A stretch of DNA of 33,724 nt, from positions 1 through 33,724 of IMG/VR virus record IMGVR_UViG_3300048433_000266. The stretch is one strand, 5' to 3'. Numbering within the stretch: position 1 is the first letter of the stretch; each line of letters starts with the position of its first letter. Of this stretch, positions 8,868 through 16,450 are shown piece by piece. The translations under genes were made by a program, and so were the position numbers. Below the pieces are notes generated by a model. The model was not told where the DNA came from, did no database searches, and saw nothing but the letters and a program-made list of their open reading frames with translations. Origin of the DNA: a virus.

Positions 8868-10961
8868 ATGGAACCTAAAGAAAAAAGTTTCACCGAAGTT
8901 GAGGGGATCGTTCAGGATGCGATTGCGCAGGCTGTTGATTTTGTTGAAAGCGAGATTACGCACGACAGGATTAAGGCTCAGCGATACTTTGATGGTGAGG
9001 TTGATATTGGCTACGAAGACGGACGGTCTAGCGTCGTAGCAACAAAGGTTCGCGATACAGTACGCGCAGTCAAGCCAAGTTTGATGCGTGTGTTCATGTC
9101 AACTGCTCGGCCTGTTGAATACATCCCCAAAGGCCCAGAAGATGTGGCGTTTGCAGAACAAGCAACAGACTTTATGCACTATGTGTTTAACAAGAATGAC
9201 GGCTTCCGCGTTCTGAACGATGCATTCCATGACGCTCTGATTAAAAAACAGGGTATCGTTAAAGTTTACTGGGAAACGAAGTACCGCACAGAAACTTACA
9301 GCTACACAGACCTAAGCCAAGAAGAGCGTGATTACATTCTGTCTGACATTGGCATCTCTATCGTTGAGGAAGAGATGATGATGAGTATGACGATGGACGA
9401 GATGGGCATGGAGATTGAAGTGCCTAGCTTCTCTATGAAGGTCGCTCGGGCAATCCCAGAGGGCAGCCTAAAGATTGAAAGCGTACCGCCAGAGGAGTTC
9501 TTCGTAAACTCACAGGCCAGAACGCTAGATGATGCATATGTCGTCTGCCACCGCACTGAAATGCGCGTAGGTGATCTGGTTGCAATGGGCTACCCATTTG
9601 AGGAGGTCTATGACCTAGATAGCTTGTACGGTGCGTCAGACATCTCTGAAGCAGAAGACATTGAGCGTCGTGGCTACTCGCAAGACGACTACGAAGATCA
9701 GTCAGGCGATCCAGCAATGCGCAATGTCGCAGTCACAGAAGCATATATGCGCTTGGACGTAGAAGGCACAGGCGTACCAGTTCTGCACCGCATGATCTGC
9801 GGTGGTTCAGGCTACAAGCTGCTAGACTTTGAGCGTGTTGACGAAGTGCCATTTTCGGTCTTTGAGGTCGATCCAGAGCCGCACACAATGTACGGACGTT
9901 CACTTGCTGAGCTGATTATGGATGACCAAGATGCATCCACAGCAATCATTCGCGGCATCCTTGATAACGTAGCCATGACGAACAACCCGCGTATTGGTAT
10001 TGTTGATGGCGCAGTCAACATTGACGATGTGCTAAACAACGAAATCGGCGCAGTCGTTCGCATGCGTCAGGCAGGCTCGATCCAAGACCTTGCAGTGCCA
10101 TTCACTGCCGGGCAGACACTCGGCGCGTTACAGTATATGGATGGCTTGGTTGAGCAGAAAACTGGCGTTTCACAAAATGTTGCTCTAAACCCAGACGCCA
10201 TGCAGTCAACAACTGCGGCAGGCGTTCAGGCAACAGTTGACGCAGCGGCAGCTCAGGTTGAGGTTATGGTGCGCAACTTGTCAGAGGGCATGCGTCGTAT
10301 GTTCGGCCTGCTTTTACGTTTGCATGTGAAGCACACAGACGAAGAACAATTGATGCGCATGAACGGACAGTTTGTGCCTGTTGATCCGCGCGTCTGGAAC
10401 GCAGACATGGACATCCAGGTGAATGTCGGTCTAGGCACTGGCAGAGAACAAGAGAAAGCAGCCGCGCTGCAAGGCATTTTGCAAATTCAGCAGCAGGTCT
10501 ATCAGAACTACGGCCCAATGAATGGACTGGTGTCACTGACAAACATCCGCAACACCCTAGCAGACGTTCTAGCTGCATCAGGTGTTCGCAATGCAGAACG
10601 TTACTTTGCGCCGATCACGCCTGATATTGAAGGGCAGATGATGCAGATGCAGCAACAGCAGCAGATGGAGCAGTCGCAGATGGCACAGATGCAAATGCCT
10701 GATCCGAATGCAGCAATCTTGCAGGCAGAGCAAATCAAGGCTCAAGCTAAGATGAACACTGACATGATGAAAATTCAGTTGGATGCACAAAAGGCTGCCG
10801 CAGAAGATGACCGTAAGCGCGATCAGATGGCGCAAGACCTGCTAGTTGACGCGGCAAAGGTGTACGGGCAGTATGGAACACAAGTAGATGTTGCGCGTAT
10901 TAAAGCCGAGCAAGAAAAGCTGCGCACAGTTGCTAACATTGCCCAAGGTGGATCGGCGTGA
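8868..10961 (+). CDS. Portal protein (SU10-like)
   Basis: 697 residues, ATG preceded by TAAGGAAAAAC, a good ribosome site. The N-terminus (RIKAQRYFDGEVD, VVATKVRDTVRAVKPSLMRV), then FMSTARPVEYIPKGPED and the long middle with MYGRSLAELIMDDQDASTAI and DNVAMTNNPRIGIVDGAVNI, are characteristic of the large podovirus portal proteins of the P22/SU10 type. The C-terminal 120 residues are Met/Gln-rich helix (MMQMQQQQQMEQSQMAQMQM), equivalent to the barrel or coiled region of long portals. It forms the dodecameric DNA channel at one capsid vertex and docks terminase, then the adaptor encoded at 30434. It is followed by a small coupled gene, then scaffold and capsid genes, the normal order. Confidence 0.88.
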   Translation: MEPKEKSFTEVEGIVQDAIAQAVDFVESEITHDRIKAQRYFDGEVDIGYEDGRSSVVATKVRDTVRAVKPSLMRVFMSTARPVEYIPKGPEDVAFAEQATDFMHYVFNKNDGFRVLNDAFHDALIKKQGIVKVYWETKYRTETYSYTDLSQEERDYILSDIGISIVEEEMMMSMTMDEMGMEIEVPSFSMKVARAIPEGSLKIESVPPEEFFVNSQARTLDDAYVVCHRTEMRVGDLVAMGYPFEEVYDLDSLYGASDISEAEDIERRGYSQDDYEDQSGDPAMRNVAVTEAYMRLDVEGTGVPVLHRMICGGSGYKLLDFERVDEVPFSVFEVDPEPHTMYGRSLAELIMDDQDASTAIIRGILDNVAMTNNPRIGIVDGAVNIDDVLNNEIGAVVRMRQAGSIQDLAVPFTAGQTLGALQYMDGLVEQKTGVSQNVALNPDAMQSTTAAGVQATVDAAAAQVEVMVRNLSEGMRRMFGLLLRLHVKHTDEEQLMRMNGQFVPVDPRVWNADMDIQVNVGLGTGREQEKAAALQGILQIQQQVYQNYGPMNGLVSLTNIRNTLADVLAASGVRNAERYFAPITPDIEGQMMQMQQQQQMEQSQMAQMQMPDPNAAILQAEQIKAQAKMNTDMMKIQLDAQKAAAEDDRKRDQMAQDLLVDAAKVYGQYGTQVDVARIKAEQEKLRTVANIAQGGSA

Positions 10962-11194
10962 GTACGGACATACGCATAAAGGCTGATGAGGCCAAAAGAT
11001 TAAAGAACGACACTGCTTTTGCGCAGTTCGTTCAAGAGGTTCGTGAAAGCCAGATGATGGTTTTTGCAAACAGCGCAGCTCAAGACGTTGAGAAGCGCGA
11101 AGAGGCGCACGCAATCATTCGTGCGCTAAACCTGATCGAAGTGAACCTTGACGCTGCAATCGCAGCAGAGACACTTCTAGATCGTAAACGATAA
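10958..11194 (+). CDS. Small helical protein between portal and scaffold
   Basis: 78 residues from a GTG that overlaps the portal stop (GTGA), so it is translationally coupled. The sequence is almost all charged helix: IKADEAKRLKNDTAFAQFVQ, VEKREEAHAIIRALNLIEVN. It contains no Cys, no membrane segment and no motif I recognise. Small helical genes at this place between portal and scaffold occur widely in SU10-like and marine podovirus genomes, often without annotation. The product could be a head assembly accessory or a chaperone of the portal, but this is positional inference only. Confidence 0.7.
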   Translation: MSTDIRIKADEAKRLKNDTAFAQFVQEVRESQMMVFANSAAQDVEKREEAHAIIRALNLIEVNLDAAIAAETLLDRKR

Positions 11195-11206
11195 GGAAGT
11201 AGCACC

Positions 11207-12172
11207 GTGGAAAATGCGACTACTATTGAGGAAGCAGTAAGCCTAATTACTGAACCAACCGAAGCACCAGAAGCCGAGGCAGCGCAAGCTGTTGAGGTTG
11301 AAGACGCAGAGGTGACTGAAGAAACAACGGAAGCAGCGGAGCCAACTCAAGAATTTGAGAGCGACGATGATGACGTTGATTTAGATGACGTTGAATTTGA
11401 TAACACTCCAGAAGTTGAAGCGGCTGAGGAAACCAATCTTATCCCCGTTAAGATTAACGGCAAAGAAGAGATGTGGACACTGGATCAGTTGAAGCAGTCA
11501 GCATCAGGTCAAGGCTATATCAATCAACGCATGCAAGAGATTGCGCAAGTTGAAAAACAGTACAAAACGCAAGCTCAGCAACTAGCACAGCAGCAGCAGC
11601 AATTCCTGCAAATGCAGCAACAAGCTCAACAGATTGGCATGACGCCACCAGAAGCTCCATCAAAAGAGCTGTTTGATCGTGACCCCATTGGATATATGGA
11701 AGCGAAAATTCAGTATGATGAGGCGGTGGGTCAATACAATCAGCACATCCAACAAGTCCAACAACTTCATCAGCAACAGCAAGCAATGTCAGTGCAACAG
11801 CGTCAGCAGTTCCTGACACAGCAAGCTGAAATTTTAAAGCAGCATTTACCTGAGATCGCTGATCCTGAAAGAGGCGACAAACTCAAGGCAGAGCTGGTTA
11901 AAACTGGTGCGCATTACGGCTTTTCTGAGGCCGAAATACAAGGCGTAGCAGATGCTCGTTATGTTCGTGCATTGAACGATGCAATGAAATGGCGGCGCTT
12001 GCAGCAGAAGAAGAAGGATGCAGTAAAGGGTGAGCAGCCGAAACCAGTGGTCAAGGCTGGAGCGAAGCGTAGAGTTGGGGATGGTGAAGCTGCGGCTAAG
12101 AAGAAACAGCAGCAAAAGCTGCGCAAATCTGGTCGGATTGAGGACGCCCTCAGTCTGATGCTAAAGCCTTAA
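11207..12172 (+). CDS. Capsid scaffold protein
   Basis: 321 residues from GTG at 11207, with GGAAG upstream. The first 80 residues are extremely acidic (runs of Glu/Asp such as ESDDDDVDLDDVEFD). A short conserved motif follows, IPVKINGKEEMWTLDQLKQSA then GYINQRMQEI, typical of phage scaffolds of portal-scaffold-capsid clusters. Next is a long Gln-rich coiled-coil (QQLAQQQQQFLQMQQQAQQI) and a basic C-terminus (KKKDAVKGE, AKKKQQQKLRK), as expected for a scaffold that contacts the capsid through a basic tail. It lies 17 bases before the major capsid gene. The protein would guide procapsid assembly and then leave or be degraded; no protease is encoded next to it. Confidence 0.85.
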   Translation: MENATTIEEAVSLITEPTEAPEAEAAQAVEVEDAEVTEETTEAAEPTQEFESDDDDVDLDDVEFDNTPEVEAAEETNLIPVKINGKEEMWTLDQLKQSASGQGYINQRMQEIAQVEKQYKTQAQQLAQQQQQFLQMQQQAQQIGMTPPEAPSKELFDRDPIGYMEAKIQYDEAVGQYNQHIQQVQQLHQQQQAMSVQQRQQFLTQQAEILKQHLPEIADPERGDKLKAELVKTGAHYGFSEAEIQGVADARYVRALNDAMKWRRLQQKKKDAVKGEQPKPVVKAGAKRRVGDGEAAAKKKQQQKLRKSGRIEDALSLMLKP

Positions 12173-12189
12173 ATTTGGAGTAAATTACT

Positions 12190-13146
12190 ATGGCACAACC
12201 GACTAACACATTTGACAGCTATGATGCTGTCGGTATCCGCGAAGACCTTAGTGACATCATCACTAACATCTCGCCTGAAGAAACACCATTTTACACCAAG
12301 TGTCGCAAAACATCTGCGTCTAACACTTTGGTTGAGTGGCAGACAGACGCGTTGCGTGCATCAGCAGCGAACGCGCACATTGAAGGTGACGACACAACTG
12401 CGTCAGCAGCCGCTGCAACGAGCAGATTGAACAATCGAACTCAAATTTTCAAAAACGCAGTTACGGTGCCTGACACAGACGAAGGTTTGGACAAAGCGGG
12501 TCGTGCGGCTGAGATCGCATACCAAACATTGAAGATCGCCAAAGAACAGAAATTGGACATTGAGAAGGCTCTTTTTGCGTCCAACGCAAAAGTTTCTGGT
12601 TCTTCATCTGTTGCTCGTGAGCTTGCTGGTGCGCCTGCATGGTTGACATCAAACACTGACTTTGGTGCGAACGAAGGTGCAGACCCAACTGGTGACGGTA
12701 CAGACACTCGTACAGACGAGACAACAACATTGATCGCGTTCTCACAAGCACGCTTTGATGGTGTTATGCAGTCTATCTGGGAAAACGGCGGCAACCCTGA
12801 CACTGTGTACCTATCAGCATTCCAAATGAATGTTGCTCTAGGCTTCACAGGTAACAACAACCAGCGTTCAGCAGTACAAGCTGGCGATGAGCGTGTTATC
12901 AAGTCAATGGCAGTGTATGTCACACCTTGGGGAACAATCGAGTTCATGCCAAGCCGTGAGAACCGTTCTCGTGACGTCTTCATCATGCAAGACGACATGT
13001 GGGAAGTTGCAACACTTCGCCCAACTAAAAACATTGAGTTGGCGAAAACTGGCGACGCAACAAAGCGTCAGGTTGTTACTGAACTAACATTGTGCGCGAA
13101 GAACGAAGCTGCAAACGGCGGCGTGTTCGACAACACAACATCATAA
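12190..13146 (+). CDS. Major capsid protein (SU10-like, DUF5309 type)
   Basis: 318 residues, ATG after TTGGAGTAAATTACT. The start region YDAVGIREDLSDIITNISPE then ETPFYTKCRKTSASNTLVEW is the signature of the SU10-type major capsid protein family (HK97 fold). Other expected blocks are present: NRTQIFKNAVTVPDTDEGLD, KAGRAAEIAYQTLKIAKEQK, a central TTTLIAFSQARFDGVMQSIW, and SMAVYVTPWGTIEFMPSREN near the C-terminus. It follows the scaffold gene and is followed by a strong intrinsic terminator, consistent with high-level late expression. It would build the icosahedral shell. Several Thr/Asp-rich loops (GTDTRTDETTT) look surface exposed. Confidence 0.92.
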   Translation: MAQPTNTFDSYDAVGIREDLSDIITNISPEETPFYTKCRKTSASNTLVEWQTDALRASAANAHIEGDDTTASAAAATSRLNNRTQIFKNAVTVPDTDEGLDKAGRAAEIAYQTLKIAKEQKLDIEKALFASNAKVSGSSSVARELAGAPAWLTSNTDFGANEGADPTGDGTDTRTDETTTLIAFSQARFDGVMQSIWENGGNPDTVYLSAFQMNVALGFTGNNNQRSAVQAGDERVIKSMAVYVTPWGTIEFMPSRENRSRDVFIMQDDMWEVATLRPTKNIELAKTGDATKRQVVTELTLCAKNEAANGGVFDNTTS

Positions 13147-13165
13147 CGTTATAGCGTTGTGACTT

Positions 13166-13190
13166 AGAGGGGCTTAGCGGCCCCTCTTTT
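13166..13190 (+). terminator. Intrinsic terminator after major capsid gene
   Basis: A perfect 8-bp GC-rich stem (AGAGGGGC pairing with GCCCCTCT) with a 6-base loop TTAGCG runs straight into TTTT. It lies 20 bases after the major capsid stop codon and before a new ribosome site, so it should reduce transcription from the structural operon into the accessory and lysis genes. Confidence 0.88.
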
Positions 13191-13206
13191 ATAACAGGAG
13201 AGCGGA

Positions 13207-13437
13207 ATGAGAGTTTTAATAAAATATCGCAGCATGTCTACCTGTGCGGGTCGCGTGAAAAACGGCGACATCGTTGATTTGCCAGAGGCAGAAGTTAATC
13301 GCATATTGAAGACCAAGCCGAGTTCGCTAGAGATTTTGCCAGAGTTGCCCTTGGAAGCGCCTGCGCCTAAAAAGGCCGCGCCCAAGAAGAAAGCACCAGC
13401 AAAAAGGAAGCCGAAAGTTGCCAAATCAATCAACTAA
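13207..13437 (+). CDS. Small basic head-accessory protein
   Basis: 76 residues; AGGAG at 13196-13200 precedes the ATG well. The N-terminal half has a short beta pattern (MRVLIKYRSM, GDIVDLPEAEVNRIL) that recalls small phage proteins of the type 'parameter-like domain ending DLPE'. The C-terminal third is a Lys/Ala/Pro tail (APKKAAPKKKAPAKRKPKV), probably nucleic-acid or capsid binding and disordered. Located just downstream of the capsid gene after a terminator. Possible roles are head completion or a DNA-binding minor virion component. There is no diagnostic domain. Confidence 0.7.
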   Translation: MRVLIKYRSMSTCAGRVKNGDIVDLPEAEVNRILKTKPSSLEILPELPLEAPAPKKAAPKKKAPAKRKPKVAKSIN

Positions 13438-13450
13438 AATTAAGGAAACC

Positions 13451-13720
13451 ATGCGCGTTGAGGATGATAAACTCATCATCAAAAAGACGCATGATGCCAC
13501 AGTAGCCCTGAAAGACGCGGCGCACGCACGCGAAGTCACAGACAACAGCTTTGGGTCTGACTATAAGCATGTCGGTAATATTGACATGGCTATGCTAAAT
13601 ATCTGGCTAAAAGAGGCTGGAGTAGCATGGACAGATACACAAGCAGTAAAAGATGTGATAAAAAGGAAGTTAATGAGTAACGAATTTAGCAGCCTGCGCG
13701 TGTGGGAAGGTAGATACTGA
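13451..13720 (+). CDS. Conserved hypothetical phage protein
   Basis: 89 residues from ATG 13451 (MRVEDDKLIIKKTHD), with AAGGAAACC just before it. An in-frame TTG at 13418, with AAGGAAG upstream, would add eleven residues and overlap the previous gene; I prefer the ATG because the sequence from MRVEDDK onward looks like the folded domain. The C-terminal half (AMLNIWLKEAGVAWTDTQAV followed by KRKLMSNEFSSLRVWEGRY) is a helix-loop-helix ending in a beta strand. I recall similar small proteins from marine phages near the head genes, but with no known function. It overlaps the next gene by TGATGG. Confidence 0.7.
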   Translation: MRVEDDKLIIKKTHDATVALKDAAHAREVTDNSFGSDYKHVGNIDMAMLNIWLKEAGVAWTDTQAVKDVIKRKLMSNEFSSLRVWEGRY

Positions 13721-13956
13721 TGGAAGTGAACTTTGAGATGATTGATGCGATTATGCAGTGGGTTGTTTTGCCGATTGCTGGAGTTGTTATTTACATGTTC
13801 AACCGCCAAGGTCAGCATCACACTGACATTGCAGTCCTCAAAGCTCAACACGAAGCCACAAAGATGTCTCATGATCGCGAGATGAAAGAAATGAAGACAA
13901 CCATTGCTGCGATCTTCAACAAGCTCGACACAATAGAGCAAGCGTTGAGAAAATAA
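13720..13956 (+). CDS. Small membrane-anchored coiled-coil protein
   Basis: 78 residues, start overlapping the preceding stop. One transmembrane segment (about residues 11-27, AIMQWVVLPIAGVVIYMF) is followed by a charged region and a heptad-like coiled coil (DREMKEMKTTIAAIFNKLDT). The arrangement of short N-terminal membrane anchor plus C-terminal coiled coil recalls XhlA-type accessory lysis proteins or an inner spanin subunit lacking a periplasmic Cys. It stands at the start of a run of membrane proteins leading to holin and endolysin, so a role in lysis is plausible. Family identity is not certain. Confidence 0.7.
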   Translation: MEVNFEMIDAIMQWVVLPIAGVVIYMFNRQGQHHTDIAVLKAQHEATKMSHDREMKEMKTTIAAIFNKLDTIEQALRK

Positions 13957-14114
13957 TGCTCTTTGTATTGATCCACGTACTGTATGTGTGGGTCAATACT
14001 CCTAGCGGTGCAATGCCGATGGCGCTATGCATTTATAAATCCCCAGAAATAGAGTATAATTACCTTGTATTGCAGCCTGCATGGGTCGGCTGCGTTGAAT
14101 TTGGGAATTTGTAA
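13956..14114 (+). CDS. Hidden 52-residue gene in the lysis region
   Basis: The stop codon of the previous gene (TAA 13954-13956) overlaps an ATG at 13956. The frame stays open for 52 codons to a TAA at 14112-14114, and that stop overlaps the next ATG at 14114. Such exact TAATG junctions on both sides are strong evidence of a real, coupled gene. The product starts with a hydrophobic stretch MLFVLIHVLYVWV, then PSGAMPMALCIYKSPEIEY and a short Trp/Cys-containing tail (QPAWVGCVEFGNL). It has two Cys. It could be a membrane-associated or exported small protein; no family is recognised. A promoter-like TATAAT lies inside it. Confidence 0.6.
   Translation: MLFVLIHVLYVWVNTPSGAMPMALCIYKSPEIEYNYLVLQPAWVGCVEFGNL
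14032..14060 (+). promoter_or_regulatory. Sigma70-like promoter ahead of lysis genes
   Basis: TTTATA at 14032-14037 and a perfect TATAAT at 14055-14060 are spaced by 17 bases. The site lies within a short upstream gene and 54 bases before the ATG at 14114. The -10 is consensus, the -35 is 4 of 6. Confidence 0.5.
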
Positions 14115-14581
14115 TGGCTATTCTGGAAAGCATTGCAGCAGCAAACGCGGCCTACAGCGTCATACGAACTGCGCTGGGCAACGGCAAAGAAACTGCGGGG
14201 CTGATCGGTGCTGTCGGGAAATTCTTATCAGCAGAAGAAGACGTAAAGGAGGCAGTCCAGCGCAAGAAGAACAGCCCATTGACAGCCATTACAGGTGGAT
14301 CAGAAGGTGATTGGGAAGAATTTCAGCATCTTGAAAACTTGAGAGCCAAGCGTGCTGAGCTAGAAAGTTACTGCCGACTGTACGCACCGCCTGGCACTTG
14401 GGATCGCTGGCAGCAATGGCAGGCAGAGGCTCGGAAACAGCGGCAGGCTGCACGTAAGGCGGCGCAGTTAGCTCATGAAAAGAAGATGGAGCAAATCCAG
14501 ATTGCGGCTGGTGTCATGCTGGCTGTCACTGGTGTTGTTTTAGCAATCTATTATTTAGGTGTTTACATGGGAAAGTGGTAA
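14114..14581 (+). CDS. C-terminally membrane-anchored helical protein
   Basis: 155 residues. The N-terminus (MAILESIAAANAAYSVIRTA) is amphipathic helix; the middle is charged helix with WDRWQQWQAEARKQRQAARK. A single hydrophobic segment lies near the end (AAGVMLAVTGVVLAIYYLGV, about residues 130-150), followed by MGKW. Most of the chain should therefore sit on one side of the inner membrane. It is coupled to the upstream 52-residue gene and lies ahead of two holin-type proteins. Proteins of this shape recur in marine phage lysis regions. An anti-holin or pinholin partner, or a scaffold for lysis, are possible; the sequence does not decide. Confidence 0.7.
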   Translation: MAILESIAAANAAYSVIRTALGNGKETAGLIGAVGKFLSAEEDVKEAVQRKKNSPLTAITGGSEGDWEEFQHLENLRAKRAELESYCRLYAPPGTWDRWQQWQAEARKQRQAARKAAQLAHEKKMEQIQIAAGVMLAVTGVVLAIYYLGVYMGKW

Positions 14582-14592
14582 AATACACCGTT

Positions 14593-14621
14593 TTGGACAA
14601 AAACGGAAAAGTGGTTATAAT
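14593..14621 (+). promoter_or_regulatory. Strong sigma70-like promoter for holin operon, inside a hairpin
   Basis: TTGGAC (14593-14598) and consensus TATAAT (14616-14621) are separated by exactly 17 bases, 33 bases before the holin ATG. The -35 lies in the loop and right arm start of a 7-bp inverted repeat CCGTTTT/AAAACGG (14588-14606), which may serve as an operator or a transcript hairpin. Confidence 0.65.
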
Positions 14622-14653
14622 CACCAGCAATAAACGAATAGCGGAGCATTATA

Positions 14654-14854
14654 ATGGCAAAGACATTCATTGACGACTGGAAGATACTGCCACGACTAAT
14701 GATGTTAGCAGTCACAGTCTTAACGTATCAGAGCGTCCACTGGTTCATGTCACTAGATGACCCAAGCAATGCTCAGGCAGGGCTTGTAAGCGTCTGTATG
14801 GGCGCACTCACAGGCTGCTTTGGCATTTGGATGGGCAAGGAGGCCAACAAATGA
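14654..14854 (+). CDS. Holin-like two-TM protein
   Basis: 66 residues; a GCGGAG motif precedes the ATG. Two hydrophobic segments are visible, about residues 14-32 (RLMMLAVTVLTYQSVHWFM) and 44-61 (LVSVCMGALTGCFGIWMG), linked by a short polar loop with DDPSNAQ. The N-terminal charge is near neutral and the C-terminus basic (KEANK). This is the standard size and topology of class II holins. It precedes another holin-type gene (ATGA overlap) and an endolysin gene, giving a complete lysis cassette under a strong promoter. It would form or trigger the membrane lesion that lets the endolysin out. Confidence 0.75.
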   Translation: MAKTFIDDWKILPRLMMLAVTVLTYQSVHWFMSLDDPSNAQAGLVSVCMGALTGCFGIWMGKEANK

Positions 14855-15240
14855 TACAGGCACTCATAGGGCCGCTCACAGAGCTTGCTGGCGGTTGGCT
14901 GAAGGGCAAGGCAGATGCGCAAGCTGCGGCTGCCAATCTAAAGCTAGTTGAAGCAGAAGCCAAGGCCACCATTATGAAATCCGCAGCCACATCTGAGGCT
15001 GAGTGGGAGAAGATTATGGCGCAGGGTAGTCAGTCGTCATGGAAGGATGAGTGGCTAACAATACTGTTCAGCGTACCATTGGTGCTGTGCTTTACAGGTG
15101 AGTGGGGCCGCCAGACTGTATCTGATGGATTTGCTGCGCTTGAGAGTATGCCTGAATGGTATCAGTACACGTTGGGAGTGATCGTAGCTGCATCATTCGG
15201 TGTGCGATCAGCAACTAAGTTTTTCGGAGGGAAGAAATGA
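14851..15240 (+). CDS. Second holin-type protein (GTA holin 3TM-like)
   Basis: 129 residues from ATG 14851, which overlaps the TGA of the upstream holin (ATGA) and has AAGGAGG at 14838-14844; an earlier in-frame ATG at 14827 lies before that ribosome site and is rejected. The N-terminal half is an Ala/Lys/Glu helix (KADAQAAAANLKLVEAEAKA). It is followed by SWKDEWLTILFSVPLVLCFT (membrane) and a second hydrophobic run YQYTLGVIVAASFGVRSATK. The WxDEW motif ahead of a membrane helix is typical of the holin family found in gene transfer agents and alphaproteobacterial phages. It would cooperate with the upstream holin. Confidence 0.72.
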   Translation: MIQALIGPLTELAGGWLKGKADAQAAAANLKLVEAEAKATIMKSAATSEAEWEKIMAQGSQSSWKDEWLTILFSVPLVLCFTGEWGRQTVSDGFAALESMPEWYQYTLGVIVAASFGVRSATKFFGGKK

Positions 15241-15854
15241 GCGAAGCAATGAAATGCTTGCAGGCAAAGTGTGGAGCCGTGGCAGACGGTGCGTTCGGTC
15301 CTAACACTGCCAAAGCGATTATGAAGCATTATGACTTTAGCCCACTACGAGCAGCCCACATCCTTGGGCAGTGTTCGCACGAAAGCGCTGGGTTTAAGCG
15401 TACTAAAGAAAGTCTGTATTACAGTACGCCAGAGCGCATTCAGGCTGTCTGGCCCTCTCGCTTTCCGACAGTTGAGGATGCTGTGCCATACGCCAAGAAC
15501 ACAAATAAACTAGCAGGCAAGGTCTATGCGGGTCGTATGGGTAACGAAACAGAGGAAGATGCTGCAAAGTTTTTAGGCCGTGGTTTCATTCAGCTCACTG
15601 GGCATAATAACTACAAATCGTTTACAAGCGACATGCGCCTGCCAGAAGTCTTGCAAGACCCATCACTTGTTGAGACTGAGTACGCATTTGAAAGCGCGAT
15701 CTGGTTCTTTGACAAAAACAATCTGTGGAAGATTGCAGACAAAGGGACGGATGTTGGAGTGATAGAGGATTTGACCAAGCGGATCAACGGCGGCAATCAC
15801 GGTCTGTATGATCGGATCGAGCAGACGCAGAAGATTTACGGCTGGCTGTCTTAA
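15237..15854 (+). CDS. Endolysin, GH19 chitinase-like
   Basis: 205 residues, ATGA overlap with the upstream gene. The family-19 glycoside hydrolase pattern is clear. HILGQCSHESAGFKRTKESL carries the catalytic Glu in HES. Further blocks are YSTPERIQAVWPSRFPTV, KVYAGRMGNETEEDAAKFLG, the substrate groove GRGFIQLTGHNNYKSF, and WFFDKNNLW with TKRINGGNHGLYDR near the end. It would hydrolyse peptidoglycan glycan strands at lysis. There is no signal peptide, so it depends on the holins upstream. Its stop overlaps the stop of a convergent gene by the four bases TTAA, and there is no room for a terminator between them. Confidence 0.9.
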   Translation: MSEAMKCLQAKCGAVADGAFGPNTAKAIMKHYDFSPLRAAHILGQCSHESAGFKRTKESLYYSTPERIQAVWPSRFPTVEDAVPYAKNTNKLAGKVYAGRMGNETEEDAAKFLGRGFIQLTGHNNYKSFTSDMRLPEVLQDPSLVETEYAFESAIWFFDKNNLWKIADKGTDVGVIEDLTKRINGGNHGLYDRIEQTQKIYGWLS

Positions 15855-16051
15855 TCAATATCCATTGCATCTGACCCACGCTGGATCATGTCGGCATGCA
15901 TATTTGAACAGATGTTCAATAAAGCAATGTAGGCACGAACAAGTGCCTCTTGCTCTTTATCGCCTCTCATCCAACGATCTTGCGGAATGCCGCGTTCTGC
16001 TCGTTCAACGATCTTGGCTGCGATTGTAAAATATTCTGGTATGTCACTCAT
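15851..16051 (-). CDS. Small helical protein, last gene of the minus-strand operon
   Basis: 66 residues starting MSDIPEYFTIAAKIVERAER. I place the start at 16051 because that ATG overlaps the TGA of the upstream HNH gene and has GAGGGAG before it; the longer frame up to 16132 would run inside the HNH gene. The product is a single helical domain with a basic middle (RWMRGDKEQEALVRAYIALL) and an acidic end (DAMDID). It has Cys and Met but no recognised motif. It is convergent with the endolysin and shares the TTAA stop overlap. Function unknown. Confidence 0.6.
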   Translation of the reverse strand: MSDIPEYFTIAAKIVERAERGIPQDRWMRGDKEQEALVRAYIALLNICSNMHADMIQRGSDAMDID

Positions 16052-16397
16052 CTTTTTCTCCCTCTCTTTCAATCCAATGATAGATGCGATGGCAGTTGGC
16101 GCAAAGCGGAATACATTTTTCGGCCTCTTCATATGCTTTCTTTATGCTCCCTCTCCTTAGTAGATCACTGACTTTCTTGTCACCTGATGCGTCAGGGTGG
16201 TGAAAGTCTATAACTGCTGGGTGCTGTATTCCACAAAAAAAGCAGGCCAAGCCTGCCTTATATTTTTGAAACTTCTCTCTCTGTTCTTTTTTTCTCTTTC
16301 GTGTGCGCTCAAGTGTAAGCTCACGGTTTCGCTGATACCATCCAGCGCCGTACTCTTTCGCATGTTTTGCGCGCTTATCCTTGTCCTTATAGGGCAA
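16044..16397 (-). CDS. HNH endonuclease with zinc ribbon (copy 1)
   Basis: 117 residues from a TTG start preceded by AGAGGAG six to seven bases upstream. The N-terminus is highly basic (RTRKRKKEQREKFQKYKAG). Then comes the zinc-binding HNH core: CFFCG, AVIDFHHPDASGDKKVSDLL and CIPLCANCHRIYH. The HH pair plus the CxxCG and CANCH clusters are the hallmark of the small free-standing phage HNH nucleases, which nick or cut DNA and may help packaging or act as homing enzymes. A related gene sits at 17242-17538 in the same operon, probably by duplication. The stop overlaps the next start (GATGAGTGA). Confidence 0.85.
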   Translation of the reverse strand: MPYKDKDKRAKHAKEYGAGWYQRNRELTLERTRKRKKEQREKFQKYKAGLACFFCGIQHPAVIDFHHPDASGDKKVSDLLRRGSIKKAYEEAEKCIPLCANCHRIYHWIEREGEKDE

Positions 16398-16450
16398 GGG
16401 CGGCTCCTCTTGTGTTGGCTAATTAGGAGCATATCATAAAAATGAGGCAC

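Noticed and set aside
12441-13034. 197-codon antisense frame within the major capsid gene
   Set aside because: Codon-bias shadow of a highly expressed gene; no start signal and no neighbours on that strand.
16208-16450. 80-codon minus frame overlapping the first HNH gene
   Set aside because: The HNH frame in the same DNA has clear zinc and HNH motifs and a better ribosome site.
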